A stretch of DNA of 64,000 bases from Chamaea fasciata (Eukaryota > Chordata > Aves > Passeriformes > Sylviidae), in the NCBI GenBank assembly GCA_029207755.1, contig JARCOQ010000016.1, positions 253,001 through 317,000 on the forward strand, given 5' to 3'. A program made the position numbers and the translations under genes. A model generated the notes under the pieces. The model was not told the DNA's origin. It made no database searches and saw only the letters and a list, made by a program, of their open reading frames with translations. This document shows positions 13,801-27,300 of this stretch, in pieces. Each line of letters begins with the position of its first letter. Positions within the stretch are counted from its first letter, which is position 1.

Positions 13801-16800
13801 AGGAAGACCTTTAGGGTACACGTTTATTCCTTATTTTTCTAAGTAGAAGGCACAGCAGTAAAAACATTTTAACTGCTTTTTAAGCAATATGTTAATTGAC
13901 CCAGCTCCCTTTGATGGTTTACACTTGTCTTAAGAAGCACATAAAAACCTCTGGTGAGAAGGAAAAAAAAAAAGATGAATGAACTAACAAACAGCATTGC
14001 TGTGATACTTTTCTTTTGCAACCAGATGAAACATAACCTTTTATACCGAAGCATTATATTTCTTTTACCACCTTTCATCTCATAGCATTTTTGCATATGG
14101 AGAGGAATATGCCTGGTTTTATTTGTTTTTACAACTGAGTTGTGGAGGCTTTTCTGTGTTTTGTGGATCACAGATGGAGAAACATTGGACTAGAAACTGT
14201 GTAACTACCCCACCACTCCTCAGCTACATGCAATTGTCTGTAAAATCTTAAAACTCCTTCTCTTTTTTATGGGCTCTTGGGTTTCTATTTTTCCACTTAA
14301 AGTTGAAAATCCATATAACTTTTAGTGGCATTCCATTGTGTAATTCCCAAAAGACTTTTGTTTAAAATCAAACAGATGCTTTGATTTTTTTCTTTTTTTC
14401 TTTTTTTTCTCTAGATGACAACTTATTATCACAATAAACTTCCTCTTTATGTGACTGTTCTGAGCTTTTTTTGTTATCCCAAATGGACTCAATTGCATTT
14501 AGATTATACACTTATTTACAACCTCACTAAAACCATCTGCTCCTTTTAATGTACTTTTTTTCTTTTTCTTGAAAGGTCTTAACATTTCAAGATTAATGTG
14601 TTATTGTGGTATGAAAAGGTCGACGGTTGTAAAAATTAAGAGCTGTGGCAGAGAGCTGGGGTGGGTCATCCCACCCCATCCTTTCAGCCTTAGATGAAGA
14701 CATCAGGCAATATTATGCTGGTACCACGCCCTGAGGAGCTTGGCTCCGGAGAGGAAAACACTCCCTATTCACCGACAGCCACAACTGCTTGAGACCAGTG
14801 CCCCAACAGGTTTTCACCCTGCCTGCAGTCTGGCCAGCCAGTCTGCTTGTCCTTGTTTGAGTACTGGGAAGCTTTGGGACATCTTGCCTTGCTAAGGAGG
14901 AAGAAAATCACTGATCTCCTCAGAGTGGGCTGTTTCACACCAGCCGGCCACCCTGAGCAAGAACAGTTTCCTCTTGGTAAATCCATACTGGTCCTCCTCA
15001 TTGTCCTGCCCCTCATTTATTTGTCAGTGAGGCGTCTGTGAGGATGTGCTGCACTGCACAATTCTGTCAAGGAAGTGAAAACAAACTGCCCCACCTGCAG
15101 TTCCCTCTGCCTTTTATTGAAGATGGTTTGCCACAGCTTCTCAAATGTGAATGTTACCTGCCATGAATCAAATAGATCAGCAGCCTTACCTGCAGCCTGT
15201 CCAATCTCATGGATCATCCAGGTCCTGTGACCCCCTAACCCTTGATCCTTGCCAATCATGGGCAGTGCTCTCTGCCCCAGCCTTAGCACACGGAAGGAAA
15301 GGGCTCCATGATCATGTTTTGTGCTCTAAGTGCTGCTGATGAATGCCATGGTTGGAAAGAAGTGCTGGGATTGAACAGCTGGGAGGACACAGATGGAGTA
15401 AGAAATGGTAAATGGCTGACAGCCATATCAACAAAGGATATGTGTTATTTATTTTGGGTCGTTGATGTTGAAGACAAAGCAAATTTAAGTGTTTGGGAAT
15501 GAAGCAGATGGGATGAACATGGCTTCCAGAAGCATGGGAAGAGGACAACATGTCACCAAATGCATACGTCAAGTCACATGCCAGCAGAGATAACGAAAAT
15601 AGATATTTACATTTGCAGTAATTCTGTGGCAGCTTTCTGCGAGGCGGAAAACAAAGCCTTTCTGTCAGCCATTGGTGGATGAACGTGCTCTTCCTGGAAC
15701 AATCTGTACTTTGAAACTGCCTATCTGGTGCTGGAAGTAAACTAATGGAGCTGATGAGAGCAATTACAAGCTCCACACTATTGTAATTCATGTCTTTCCA
15801 GAATCCATACGCTGCAGATGTGAAAGACAAAGCTGTAGGCAGCAGAGGCTGAACTGCAGTGCCTTCCCAGCCTTTGGAGCAGGTGTGCTCCAGCTCCTGC
15901 CACAGCATCTCACAGCCCCTCCTTTCCCACCTTCCCTTCCTCTCACCAACTCTTTCGATGCAGACCATGAGATTTTCCTCACGATTCAGTACACCATGGG
16001 ACCTGTGCCTTGGCTAAGCTGCCAGGGTCTGTGACTGCAATAAAAACACGACATTTACCTCTGAAATTTAGCAGGTTTCAATAAGAACAAACACTCTACA
16101 TTTTTTTAGATCACTTGTACCAGCTTCTCCCCACTTGGCGAATACACATCACATCAAGAGCTCACAGCATTCAATGTCACCAATTCATCTGGTGAGAGAG
16201 AGAAAGAAGCCTGTTTCTTTTAAATTAAATGATCAGCGAGTATTTGCTCTAAGATTTGGTGATTTAGGTTATATATGAAAGCTTTAATAGCCCAAGGTGA
16301 AGAATGGAAAGAAATTAACTGGTTTACTGAATATGATGATAGAAGAGAAGCATATAATTAGATTGAATAGACATAAAACCACCTCTTTAAAACATGCTCA
16401 TTATTGTTTTAATACTTGGAATGTGCATTTGCTGTGGCGGTTTTGTGCAGCTACTGCTAAATTATTGCTACAGAGGGGCTGTCGTTCAGGTCCTTAGGTT
16501 TGGTACTTGTCCCTTTTCCTGAGGAATTCTCTTTTTATCTTTAAATACCTTTTCCCTAAAAGAAAAGCAGAAGCAAAGTGAAACTGAAAAAATCTTCTGT
16601 GTTAGTCATAGAGGAATATCGCATAATTTACCAAATTGCCCTTTTCTCCTATAATTGTATGATTTTTTATGGAAAAGCAAAAGCATGTTGAGGGATTGCT
16701 ACAGGCTAATAAGAGGGGGATGTAGAAGATTTCTTTGAAATGCTGTGAAAGATACTTTTCAATTGTGACCAGCAGAAATTTGGAAGGTTATTAACGAGAC

Positions 16801-17332
16801 TTCATACTGAGCTGCACATTTTCTACTTAAGCTAAATGTAGCATTTGTCAGAGAAAGTAATTTTCCTGTCTATTTGTATTCATCACAATTATACATACCA
16901 TGTTTTATGCTTTTGCTATACAAAGAGGTGTATTTTCCTCTAGGTGTATTATCCATGACTACAATGCAAGAAAAATAATGGATTTTCTCTCTAATATTTT
17001 TATGAACTACAGTCAAGCACATATCATTGGGTTTGTAATCAAACATATTGTGCTGTAGTGCTAGAGTGGCAGTCAGAAAACTACCTGTGAGTAATTTACG
17101 AAAAACCAAGTCATTTCCCTAATACTTCAGAAATAAGAATGTGCTTTTTGTTTCTCAATAGTTGTCCAAACTTCAAAAACTTTTTTTTCCTTTTATTTTT
17201 TTCCATTTCAGGCAAGTTAATGGGTGTTTTTCCAATTTTGTAGACAGTCACTTTGCATTTCTTAACATGATAGTCTTCAAGTAATTTGAATTACTTCACT
17301 GAAAACAGCTCCTAATGTTTTGAGGTCCAATT
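10827..17332. other. Unique AT-rich noncoding sequence
   Basis: I see no gene or assignable mobile element. A polypyrimidine tract interrupted by single C residues lies at about 14384-14412. The AT-rich block at about 12120-12310 has several TAAT and TTATTTA-like motifs and could be a conserved noncoding element, but this cannot be tested from one sequence. A 218-codon open frame on the - strand (15312-15968) is the longest outside tandem repeats. It shows no domain, no biased codon pattern and no splice context that I can support. Confidence 0.5.
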
Positions 17333-17372
17333 GCACAGCAGTCTGCAGTTAATAACGCACAGCAGTCTGCAG
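17333..17372 (+). repeat. Two perfect 16-bp direct repeats, period 24
   Basis: GCACAGCAGTCTGCAG occurs at 17333-17348 and again at 17357-17372, separated by TTAATAAC. This is a small local duplication. Confidence 0.95.
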
Positions 17373-17699
17373 CGTGAACCTCCTAGGATCACATCAATCT
17401 TTTCCGTTCTCTGCAAGGAATCACAGCTATACCTCGTTTGGGAAGAGCACTGGGGCTCCATCTCTCCCAGACAGACGTGTCAGTCTAAAGGCGATGCATG
17501 GAAAGCTCCCTGTGCTATTCAAACCAGCACATCTCTTAAGACAATAAAGTGTCTAAATCCCTGCATTATTAATGACGTACCAAAAAGCCTTCTCTTTCCA
17601 AGCGGGGCGCTCAATCATTTAAACTTTTACTCCGAAATTATCAGCAGCACGGTAATGGTGCAGCTGGCTATAAATGGAGGCAGGTTGCCCGTGGCAATG

Positions 17700-17861
17700 T
17701 CAGGGGGGATGGCGTCAGGCTGCGGGTGCTGGCAGTAATCCGTGCTGACAGCTTTCCCCATTACTGCCTCTTCCCGGAGCTCCCGCGGCCCCGCCGTGAT
17801 GGGAACGGACATCCCGGGCCACGGACCGGCCCCGCAGCCGGCCGGGAGTGAGTGCTGCCTG
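17700..17861. other. Short CpG-rich block next to a minisatellite
   Basis: About 16 CpG dinucleotides fall within roughly 150 bp, for example CCGCGGCCCCGCCG near 17784. The surrounding DNA is strongly CpG-poor. The block ends exactly where the CpG-free minisatellite begins. It is too short to meet usual CpG island criteria but could be an unmethylated regulatory element or a remnant of one. Confidence 0.6.
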
Positions 17862-18436
17862 CTCCAAAGGGACTGCCCTGCTCCAAAGGGACTGCCCTGC
17901 TCCCACATCACTGTCCTGCTCCATCCGAAAGGGACTGCCCTGCTCCCACATCACTGCCCTGCTCCAAAGGGACTGCCCTGCTCCCACATCACTGCCCTGC
18001 TCCCACATCACTGCCCTGCTCCAAAGGGACTGCCCTGCTCCCACATCACTGCCCTGCTCCAAAGGGACTGCCCTGCTCCCACATCACTGCCCTGCTCCAA
18101 AGGGACTGCCCTGCTCCCACATCACTGCCCTGCTCCATCCGAAAGGGACTGCCCTGCTCCCACATCACTGCCCTGCTCCAAAGGGACTGCCCTGCTCCCA
18201 CATCACTGCCCTGCTCCAAAGGGACTGCCCTGCTCCCACATCACTGCCCTGCTCCATCCAAAAGGGACTGCCCTGCTCCCACATCACTGCCCTGCTCCAA
18301 AGGGACTGCCCTGCTCCCACATCACTGCCCTGCTCCATCCAAAAGGGACTGCCCTGCTCCCACATCACTGCCCTGCCCTATCCAACAGCACTGCCCTGCT
18401 CCAAAGGGACTGCCCTGCTCCCACATCACTGCCCTG
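17862..18436 (+). repeat. Modular 19/24-bp minisatellite, 29 modules
   Basis: The array is built from two 19-bp modules that share the 3' end ACTGCCCTG. X is CTCCAAAGGGACTGCCCTG and Y is CTCCCACATCACTGCCCTG. They mostly alternate, giving a 38-bp dimer. There are 10 X modules, 14 Y modules, four 24-bp X variants with a 5-bp ATCCG or ATCCA insertion, and one 23-bp outlier near 18382. The lengths sum to exactly 575 bp, matching the boundaries. The + strand is C-rich. Neither the 38-bp nor the 43-bp dimer contains a + strand stop codon in any frame, so long open frames (210 to 251 codons) run through all three frames. These are not genes. Confidence 0.97.
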
Positions 18437-21400
18437 CCCACAGCCCAGGAAACAAGGCCTGGCCAAAGAGCGTTTTCTCACTAGTGGGATTAGGTAACCG
18501 AGAGAGGCTGGTGTTTGCAGTCCACGAATGTGCTGTATTCTGATGTTCCAAGAGCCTTCCCTCTATGCTGCTTTCACAACTTGTTGAATTGTTAAAAGGA
18601 TGAACAGTAGATGTAACAAATCTTAGCAGGTAGCTTTAGAAACGTGGGATAATCTATAACAATTCTCCTTTTCAATGAGTCACTGTGCTTTGGATGGACA
18701 CCATTCCCATTTGTGGTTCTCAGGAGCTGCAGCACTGATTTAAGTGTATTGACTAAAGATAAACCACTGGTCCAGATCTCACTTATATGTGATTCCCTCT
18801 GGTTTCCGAGGGTTTTTTATCTTTTTCCATGTAAGTCTAAAATACTCTATTGCCAGTGTTTATCTGCTTTGATATCCTGAATGTTAAAGTAATGTATTTC
18901 TAGCCTTCATCAAATTAATCAATAGCAAAACGGCATATTCAGCTTCCTCATATTCAATTTCCACTTGATATTAACAACTAGCAAATGTAGTGGTAAATAT
19001 TAGATTCTGCACAAACATATGGAGAATGGGGTGCTCTTGGTAATCTGAAGAGAAAATTGTGGAATGAAATCATAAAGCAATACTATTTACATAAGGCCAG
19101 AGCAAAATTGGCTCCTTTTTGTTTACATCTCACAAGTCAAATGAAGCAAAACCATCTGACTTTTATGTTTTGGGGGGTTGTTTCTTTTTAAATAAAGAAG
19201 AAGTAAAAGTGTATATAAAACATTTAGACTAAGTATTGAGAAAAGTTTTAAAACTTGAAAGAAATACCTCCTTCATATAGGCATTTATTGTGCCATTTAT
19301 CTCATCTGGTTTGAGAAATTGTCCTCAGGCTTTTCAGATTATAGGCCTATTAGCATCGTTGTGAACACTGTTGCAAAGTCATTCTCAAGGTTCTGACAAT
19401 AACAGGAGAGCCTAGATGAGTGGAAAGGTTCGTTCCAGGGAGAAGCTTTCATGGAATGCTGTAGTCATGTCCTCATGCTGGACATCAATGATCAAATCAC
19501 TGGACAGATGCCATGAAATGGAAAGGTATTTTCGTGCCCTGTGAGATGGGATGGCACAGAGGAGGTGGTGCCCCTTTGTTGCACAGAATAGAGCCTCACA
19601 AGGAATCTACACTCTTTGTCTCATACTTTCAGAAGTGCATTTCTGTGCCCCGTTCGGCCGGAATCGAGGCACAATCAAATTTCGGATCTATAATTAGAAA
19701 TTGATTTTTTTGGATTTATGTGACTTAGAGCTCTGGTTGCTGCATGCCTTACGATTGGCAACCTTAGCCAAGGAGACAAGATTGAAAAGGTCACCAGGTT
19801 ATCCATCCTTTAACTCACGGTGATAAATCCAGGCAATGATTGAGGGAGAGAAGTGGATGGGCTGGAGAAGCTTATCTCAGAGTTTGCCGTACTGTGCTTC
19901 CTGTCTACGGATACTGATAAGTTATAAATCACAAGCTACAGAGAGGCTCTTCAGGTGATGTGGAGGTGACCTGTCCCAGCATTTGGCATGCCTGCCAGAG
20001 CTTCCAAAAACTCCCAGAATGTGGAGGTGATCTTTGCACTGCAAACTGTGGGGCAGAGTGATGTCCAGCACGGCTCCTGGGAACCACTGAAATCTCCTTC
20101 CCAGCCTTTTGCAAAAGCCCTTCCCAGGGTCGGAGATCACCCTCATGTGCTGTTTGGTGAGGGTCTGACACAAACCCCTGGCTGAACACCTGCTCATCAT
20201 GAAAAGTGCCTGTGAAACAGGAAGCCTGAGGCAGAGCAGGTGTCTGGTCACATGTGTGCATCAAGCACAGTGCTGTAGGTGGTCAGGAGCCCACCACGGC
20301 ATTTCTTGAATCCACCAGAAGTCCTGCTACTCCCATCATGCCAGGACTTTGCCCTTCACCACTTTTTGGGACACTCAGGGAACTTTGTGCTTGCTGTTGG
20401 GACCTCTCTTGGCTTTGGCAGTTGACTCTGTTTCCAGGTCCAGGAGTTCTGGTCCTCTGCAGCTGCAGCAGCACTTTCTCTGCCTCAAAAAAGATGGAAT
20501 TGGAGCTGTGGTGGTTTATGTAGTCTGGAGGAATGCTCGTCTCTGTAAGATATATTCTGGAGGAACAGTGAAATACGTGTACATTTTGCAGGATCTAGAG
20601 TAAAATTAATTACAGCTAAGAATGTTCTGCTGAGTTATGAGAAGGGATGGTCGGGGATCACTAGGATAGAGATGAGAGCATTTTTGTGGCTGGCACAAGT
20701 AGCTGTAGGAAAAGAGAAGGGTCAGAAAGGGAAGAAATGCTGCTCTAAAAGATGAATATTTTATCTGTTTTACCTAAATTGTACCTTAGCCAAAAGCCCA
20801 GACAACACAATGTAAAAGAGAGAAGCATATCTCAAAATAAAAGGCTTTCAGTTCACTAAAATTTCATTTATTATGGACTTGAGAAGCAGCTGAAATAGGA
20901 AAGTGCTGAATGGGCCTGCTAGGAAGCATAAAGCAGGAAAATCTCCTTTCACTTACTGATTCCATTTTGGTTGCCATCCACCTCCATCATGTTTATCCTC
21001 TCGAGAGCTCAGGCCAGGAGACTTCTTCCCTGGCACAGTGCCCTCCGGGCATGGCTGCAATACAGATAAGACACAAATACAGCTGTTTCTTCTCAGAGGC
21101 ATGCTCTGGGAGGAATGCAGCAGAGAGGGGGAGCTGAGAGCAGGAATGGCTGGGGCTCACACGGAGAGTGGGGCTCTGGTAAAACACAGTAGTTTCAGAC
21201 TTTGCTCACTGACTTTAAACATGGTTCATCTTCTGGTGTTTGCTGAGTTATCGGAGCTTCCTTCCGCAATAATAATTTACAGATAGTGTAAATAGTGCTT
21301 GTTAATCCGAGCATTTCTCTGTCTTCTCCAGTCAAGCCAACTTTTCCTACTTCTCACGGTGTCAGCTTGTGTATTATGGTGATGATATCAGAGAGAAATG

Positions 21401-24300
21401 TAGGATTATGAGCACCAAAGTATAGTCAAGGTGATATTGTTTAAAAAGAGAAAATCTGAAACTGCATCCATTGGTCTCATCACAGTCACAGCTTTTTATA
21501 GGAAACTAAACAATGGTTAAAATACGCATCAACAGAAGGGTAAAGGTGAAACATATTTGTGATTTCCATTTTAATGCCTCTTTCCAATTCACTAATATGC
21601 CTTTGCAGGAGGAAAATGCCTGCAATACTTCTTTATTTACATGCGTGTAGGTGAAAGGTATTTGCAATGTGTTGAGTCATGGCCAGGCAGAACAGCACCT
21701 ACACACCTGTCCTCAACCTAGCCCTGTCCTTGAGATGGAAGATTTTCACCCTTCTGATTCTCAGAAGGAAAAAAACCCCCAGGTGTATAAAACAAAGCAG
21801 GTGGTGGTGTTTTACTCTCCTGATTTGACTCCAAAGTGGTGTAATTCAGAGCTGTGGCCAGAAGGTATCTTCTGCTGACCCCAGCTGGCTTTGGACCAGG
21901 CCCACTCAGCAGGTTGATTATACACCCTTGGCTGAAAAACATCATGATTTGCAGGTCGGCAAGTGTTCAGGGATTTCAGGATCAGAGCAGTTAGTGCATA
22001 CCATGCAGTGAGTGCACTACAAGTGTCGTAAAGCTGGCTGGTTTCACTGGGAGTGTGAAATCCCACAGCTCCTCCTTGGGGTGCAGTGCAGTGCTGGTGG
22101 CCCCAACAGACTTCGGGGAGCCTTGGGAAGGACCAGCACTTCTGGAGAACCTGCCTATCCAAAGGCTGAATGTCTGCTTGGAAACGCAATGCTCTGACCA
22201 TTTTACTAAGAGCCAGAATTCAAAATAAAATTCTTTTAATAGATCTTGTTGGAGGATCCATTTACATTCAGCAATGTTTCATGTAGCTCCATAAATAGTC
22301 CACATGCAGAAACAACGCAGGAACACATTTGCAGTTTTCTCTTTACCCAGTTTTCCCATCCTCCTTCTCCCTGACCTTTCAGGGGATTTGGCAGATTAAC
22401 CTCATCAAGTTAAACTCAATGTGTATTGAGGCTCGGTGTGCTCAGAACGGCTGTTCCTTTTCCAGCTTCATCTGCCCATCCAGTCAGATGTCATTGCCTC
22501 TCCCATTGCCATCATAAGTTCTATGTCACTTTATATTGTGTTCTCCTTCACACAGATCATCCCTTCCTCCATCCTTCTTTCTGGAATTAACTGAGTGCAA
22601 TGGGGTGTGTGTATATGTAATATGAAAAATAATTGATTTAAAATATTTATAGTAAATTTTATGGACCACTAGTCAGCAATTAAATATGTGGAACATAAAG
22701 ATTCAGATTCTTCATGAAGTCACAATTGCCAGTTGTCAAGAGGAGGTACCCAGGGTCAGGCTGGTGCTGTGGTGGGAGACATCTGCAAGGGGTCAATGTC
22801 AGCCTCAACAGGGACAGCACTGGAAGAAAGGGAGCAGGGCTTGTAGGAGCTCAGAGACAGATGAGCTGACAAGGAGCTGCTTAGGAGCCAGCTGGAAATG
22901 TAGACAACTGGAGTCTGAGTTTGACACCGGTGTGATAATTACCAGGGAAGGGAAGGGGTGATGAGTCTAAAAACGCAGAAACACTGAGGCAGTTCATCCA
23001 TGGAATAAAGAGGCAGCTCTGGCAGGGAGGATGAGGAAAGGCTAATGAGGACAAGGTAGGAAAGTGGACTAAAAGTTTTGTTCAGGTAAACTTGAAAGTT
23101 GTCAAACCTACTCCTGAATATACTGGCTCTTTCCTAGGAAAACGTGGGAACATAAGATGGCATGTTGCGAGATACATGATGTAGCACTGGCATGGGCTGC
23201 TGGTGCATGAGTGAGCTGGGATAATGGAATCCTTCGTGGGGATCTATGGGAAGGTTTAAAATAATAACTGTGTAAATATGAAGCAAAAATTCTTCTTGCA
23301 CCGTGCCACACACAGTGCAGGGTGGTTGTGAGCAGGGTCTGCAGTGGTGTGAGACCACACAGGGTGTCTGTGGCTTGAGAAACCAGAGGAATCTGTGTCT
23401 TTTATCCACTCCTACCATGACTGACAGTGAAGCGAAAGCTGCAGCAAGGTTTATCTGAGAGCTGTAACCTCTCAGCAACTCTACTGTTATTTCTGATGGT
23501 GAGAAACACTTGAATCTGAAGCAAGCCGGTCTTTTGACAGAGGATGGGAAGAACCATTTGAATAAAGAAAATATTCTTGTGCCAGCCCTTCCCTTGAAGT
23601 AACACCAAACATTAGTTCTCTGGAGCACTTCAGCTCCTGCCATGCCTCGCCCTTTCCACAGGTTTGAAACTCCATATAATCCTACTATGTGAGCTTAGAT
23701 AAGAATTAAATTAGCAGTAGAGTATTGTAAGTGGAAAATTGGCTTGTAGAATTCTACACAGACACTGAGCACTGCTCACTTTGGGGTCAGTAGCAGGTTT
23801 ATTGCAAGACAGTCAGCACAGAGGGGTCAGGGATATTAACTGTAACAAGATTTCCATTCCCTCAATGAATCTGGTTTTTCACCTTGTATTAAACTGAGAA
23901 AGCCATGGAACACCACTCAGTATTTACCTTTCAACTTCACTGAATAAATATTGGAATGCTTGAAATAAAAACTTTCATATCATAAGTAAGGCTCTTCATA
24001 TTCTTTCTTTTAAAAGCACAAAGAAGACCTCAAACAACTCTTTAATAATACAATAGTACTACAGCTAGGAATTGAAAGCATGCAAGCTTGCAATCGTCTC
24101 ATCTGTTCCCTTATGGCAAGCAGCATAAATATTTTGGAGGTCTCAAATGTGCTTTTATCACTTGCAAGGTAGGAAATAATTCTGCAAAAGTCATCAAAGG
24201 AAATGATACTTCTGTAAATGGAGGCCTTGTATCACTGTAAGCTTGCTGTGTCTAACTTGCTTGGATGTCTTTGCCATAAGCACGTACACAATTCCTGGTC
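18437..24300. other. Unique noncoding sequence
   Basis: No exon, RNA gene or assignable repeat was recognised. Open frames are short (up to 169 codons at 23134-23643, - strand) and overlap one another on both strands. Confidence 0.5.
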
Positions 24301-27300
24301 TATTTAGCAACTTAATTTTTTTTTTAGCCTCCGCTTCTATAGCTGAAGAAAACATTAAACTTCACATTTGAGATCCATGGTACATGATACTACAAGAAAC
24401 GCTGATTTAAGGAAAATAACGGCATTAGAAGTAAATAACTATTTTTTAAAAAAATTAATGATAATTATATTATAAAGCAGCATGAATCAACTCTTCATTG
24501 TGGTGTTTTTTCTCCATAGGGGGTAACAGAGACTGGCTGTTTGTACAGGTTCTAACAGTTACAATAAACGGGTTTGTAGAGCCAGTGTAGGCGGCAAAGC
24601 AATTTCTACTGAGAGCACAGAAACACCAACCCCTCACACTGGCGCTTTGCATTAGGGGCAGCTCGGCGTGAGGCAGTGGGGAACCTGCTCTGAGCAAGCA
24701 CACAGCGCAGGCAGAGGTCTGCAGAGCAGGGATGAAATCCTGTCCTGTCCGTGGCAAGGACTCGGCACAGGGCTGTGGCACAACGCACACAGCGGAGAGG
24801 ATGAAGGATCACAGCTGTGGCTGTGACCCCGATGGCACAGCAATAAACTAGCCTGGAATATTAACTCTGGGCTTTGAGGTCCCTCACACTTCAGGGGGCT
24901 TATGGAACCTCTGGCCTCCCTGCCCAGTTCTGTCTCATTTTCTGTAAAACAACAGATCCAAAATAGCCTTTCACGGTCTAAGAGATTTCATTTCTAAAAG
25001 TTAAGGAACAAAGGCGTTTCTGAAAGTTCATTCTGCGTGCATCCTAAATTCATGGATTTTTAGAGTCAGGCTGAGAGGTTCCTGTGGCATTTAAAGTGGT
25101 TGTAATTCAAAATGTTTGTAGTACCAGCCCTCAGGAGTCAAAACACGCAGCATGTCTAACTCACACCTGCAGGGAACATTTAAAGTGTCTACCTCCGATC
25201 CTTCCCATCCCCACTGGCTTGTTACATTTGATGTTAGTCTTTGTTGTCACATCGGTTTTGCTCCCTCATCTCCCTGTCTTTGTGGAGCTCTGATGTGCAC
25301 ATGGCAGAAAAGGCCTCTGCTTTGATTCCAAACGGAATCCGTGGCAATACAGCACATTTCAGTCTGGAGCAGGAAAGCAAAAAAGAGAAAGGAGAGAAAA
25401 AGAGAAAGCTGAGATTGTTCGGAGGAAGTGGGCGACCTGGATTGTAGCTGGATATAAAAAGCAGCTCTGTGTGGGCTGGATGTGACTCTGCAGCAGATTA
25501 ATACGCCGCCAGGTTCCCTCTGCAGGTGGCTGGAGGAGTTTGTGTGGCTGACGGGGCCTCCCAGTTCCCACCTTGCTGGGTTTCCCAGGTGTTATTGTCC
25601 CTGTCAGATGGGCTCCATATAAATCCAGAGCTATCGCTGGGATACGAGTGCCTCCCATCAACACCTGACCCACGGGAAGCTGGCACCCCACACTGCACCC
25701 ACACTTTCCTCTTGCAGGTCTCTAGGCACGCTGACCTCAATTTCTTTTGCAGCATTACTTCTTTCCTTAAGTAAGTTTTTCTGCTGAATGAAATGTCAGC
25801 AGATAACATCAGTGCTACTCCATAATTTAATAGCTCCAAATATGGGTTGAAGCCTGACTCAACATCCTCTTTCAGTAGACAGCTTGATATTTTGATAATA
25901 TTTGCCCACAACTCCCAACACTGAGGACTAGCAAGTACAAGAAACACGACTTCAGATACATAAATATCTTACAGCCCTCCCCACCTTGTTTTGGGCAGCT
26001 GTCGGAGGTGTATTCCTCTGGTATTCCTTTCTCCTGGCCCGAAGGGAGGCTGTGCTCAAGACGCCCCTCTCTGCAGCCCCTCTGTTTCTCTCTCAGGGAG
26101 CCCCTGCTTGTCCCAGCTGCTGACTTTCTACCTCCATTCAGCCACCTGAACTTCAAGTGCTTTTCCTCGGTACTGGTATTATCTTGGCTTCTGGGGGATA
26201 ATGACAGTGGGTGAGGCAGCTTGTCTTCTTCAGGCAATTTTTTTACATCCTTCTGAGAGGAGCCACACAGCAGAAAGATAAGCAAAGAAGATCTTCTAAT
26301 ATTGCTGGATTATGGTTAATCGAGAAAGAAAACTCAGAGAATAGCATACATCCGGGAAGAAGGATGTCTTTCAAAATCCCTGTTTTTCAGACCAGACTGT
26401 TTTGAGGATCAGAAATGAAAACCAAAAGATGCAATTTTCCAGAGCTGTGAGAAAGCTTTAAGAGAACCAGTTTCTCCAAAGCCACAGTGATCCCTTTCCA
26501 CTGGAATTTGAACACTTTAGCTGTATAAATGGGTACTCTTGGTTGGATGTGTTCTCAGCCCTAGAGAATAGATACACTGTACTTTGAGAAAAAAAAAAAA
26601 AAAGGTAATAAAAATTTTAAAGCTTTTTTTAAAGAGTGCTTTACCTCTGGGTCTCCCACACATGCACCTACAGAAGGAACATTTTCCCAGCCTTTGTATT
26701 AGGCTTTCACATTTCAGCTCGGGGCCAGCCCTACTGAAGCCTTTACACTCTTTGCTATAACTCTGAATGTCACATGGATAATTATATCACCCGCCAAAGG
26801 TATCAATAATGCTACTGGTCAGAGGATTCTTATGAATTCCTGTCATTGTCTTTAGAAATCAAGTAGTAAACATGGTGCACTGAAACCTAACAAGACCTAA
26901 ACATTTTGCGGTTGAAAGATCCCATTCATACGCTTAGTGAGAAAACAAAGGTTCGGTTTGAAGTTTTTGCCTGTGAAGCTCCTGGGTTCCATGGAAGGAT
27001 GAGCAGTGGGACACAGGCGGATGGAGCAGGACCTCAGGTGTGTGCTCAGAGGCTTCACAAAGCCAAGGGGCTCCTGTGGATCCCTTTGGGGCAGCTCCTG
27101 CAGAGCCCCTGTCCCAGGCTGCAGCAGCCAGGAGGGGCACAGCCCAGCCCAAACCAGCCCTAGCAAGCATTTTCTCCCTTGCAGCCTGTGGGATACAGCA
27201 AAAGCTTTGATCAGGCTTTTGGAAGGCCTCCTGAGGAAGCCGTGGTTCCATGCAAAGTACGTGCTCGTACTGGAGTGTTATTTATATTTTCTAAATCACC

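Noticed and set aside
15312..15968. 218-codon open frame on the - strand
   Set aside because: It is the longest outside tandem arrays, but the translation shows no domain or motif I recognise and there is no splice or promoter support. Frames of this size are expected among 64 kb read in six frames.
17862..18436. CRISPR-like array
   Set aside because: There are no unique spacers between repeats, and the surrounding DNA is of vertebrate type with CR1 elements.
17742..18543. Open frames of 210 to 251 codons on + (17742-18497, 17848-18543, 17852-18484)
   Set aside because: They are the same minisatellite read in three frames. The repeat unit has no stop codon.
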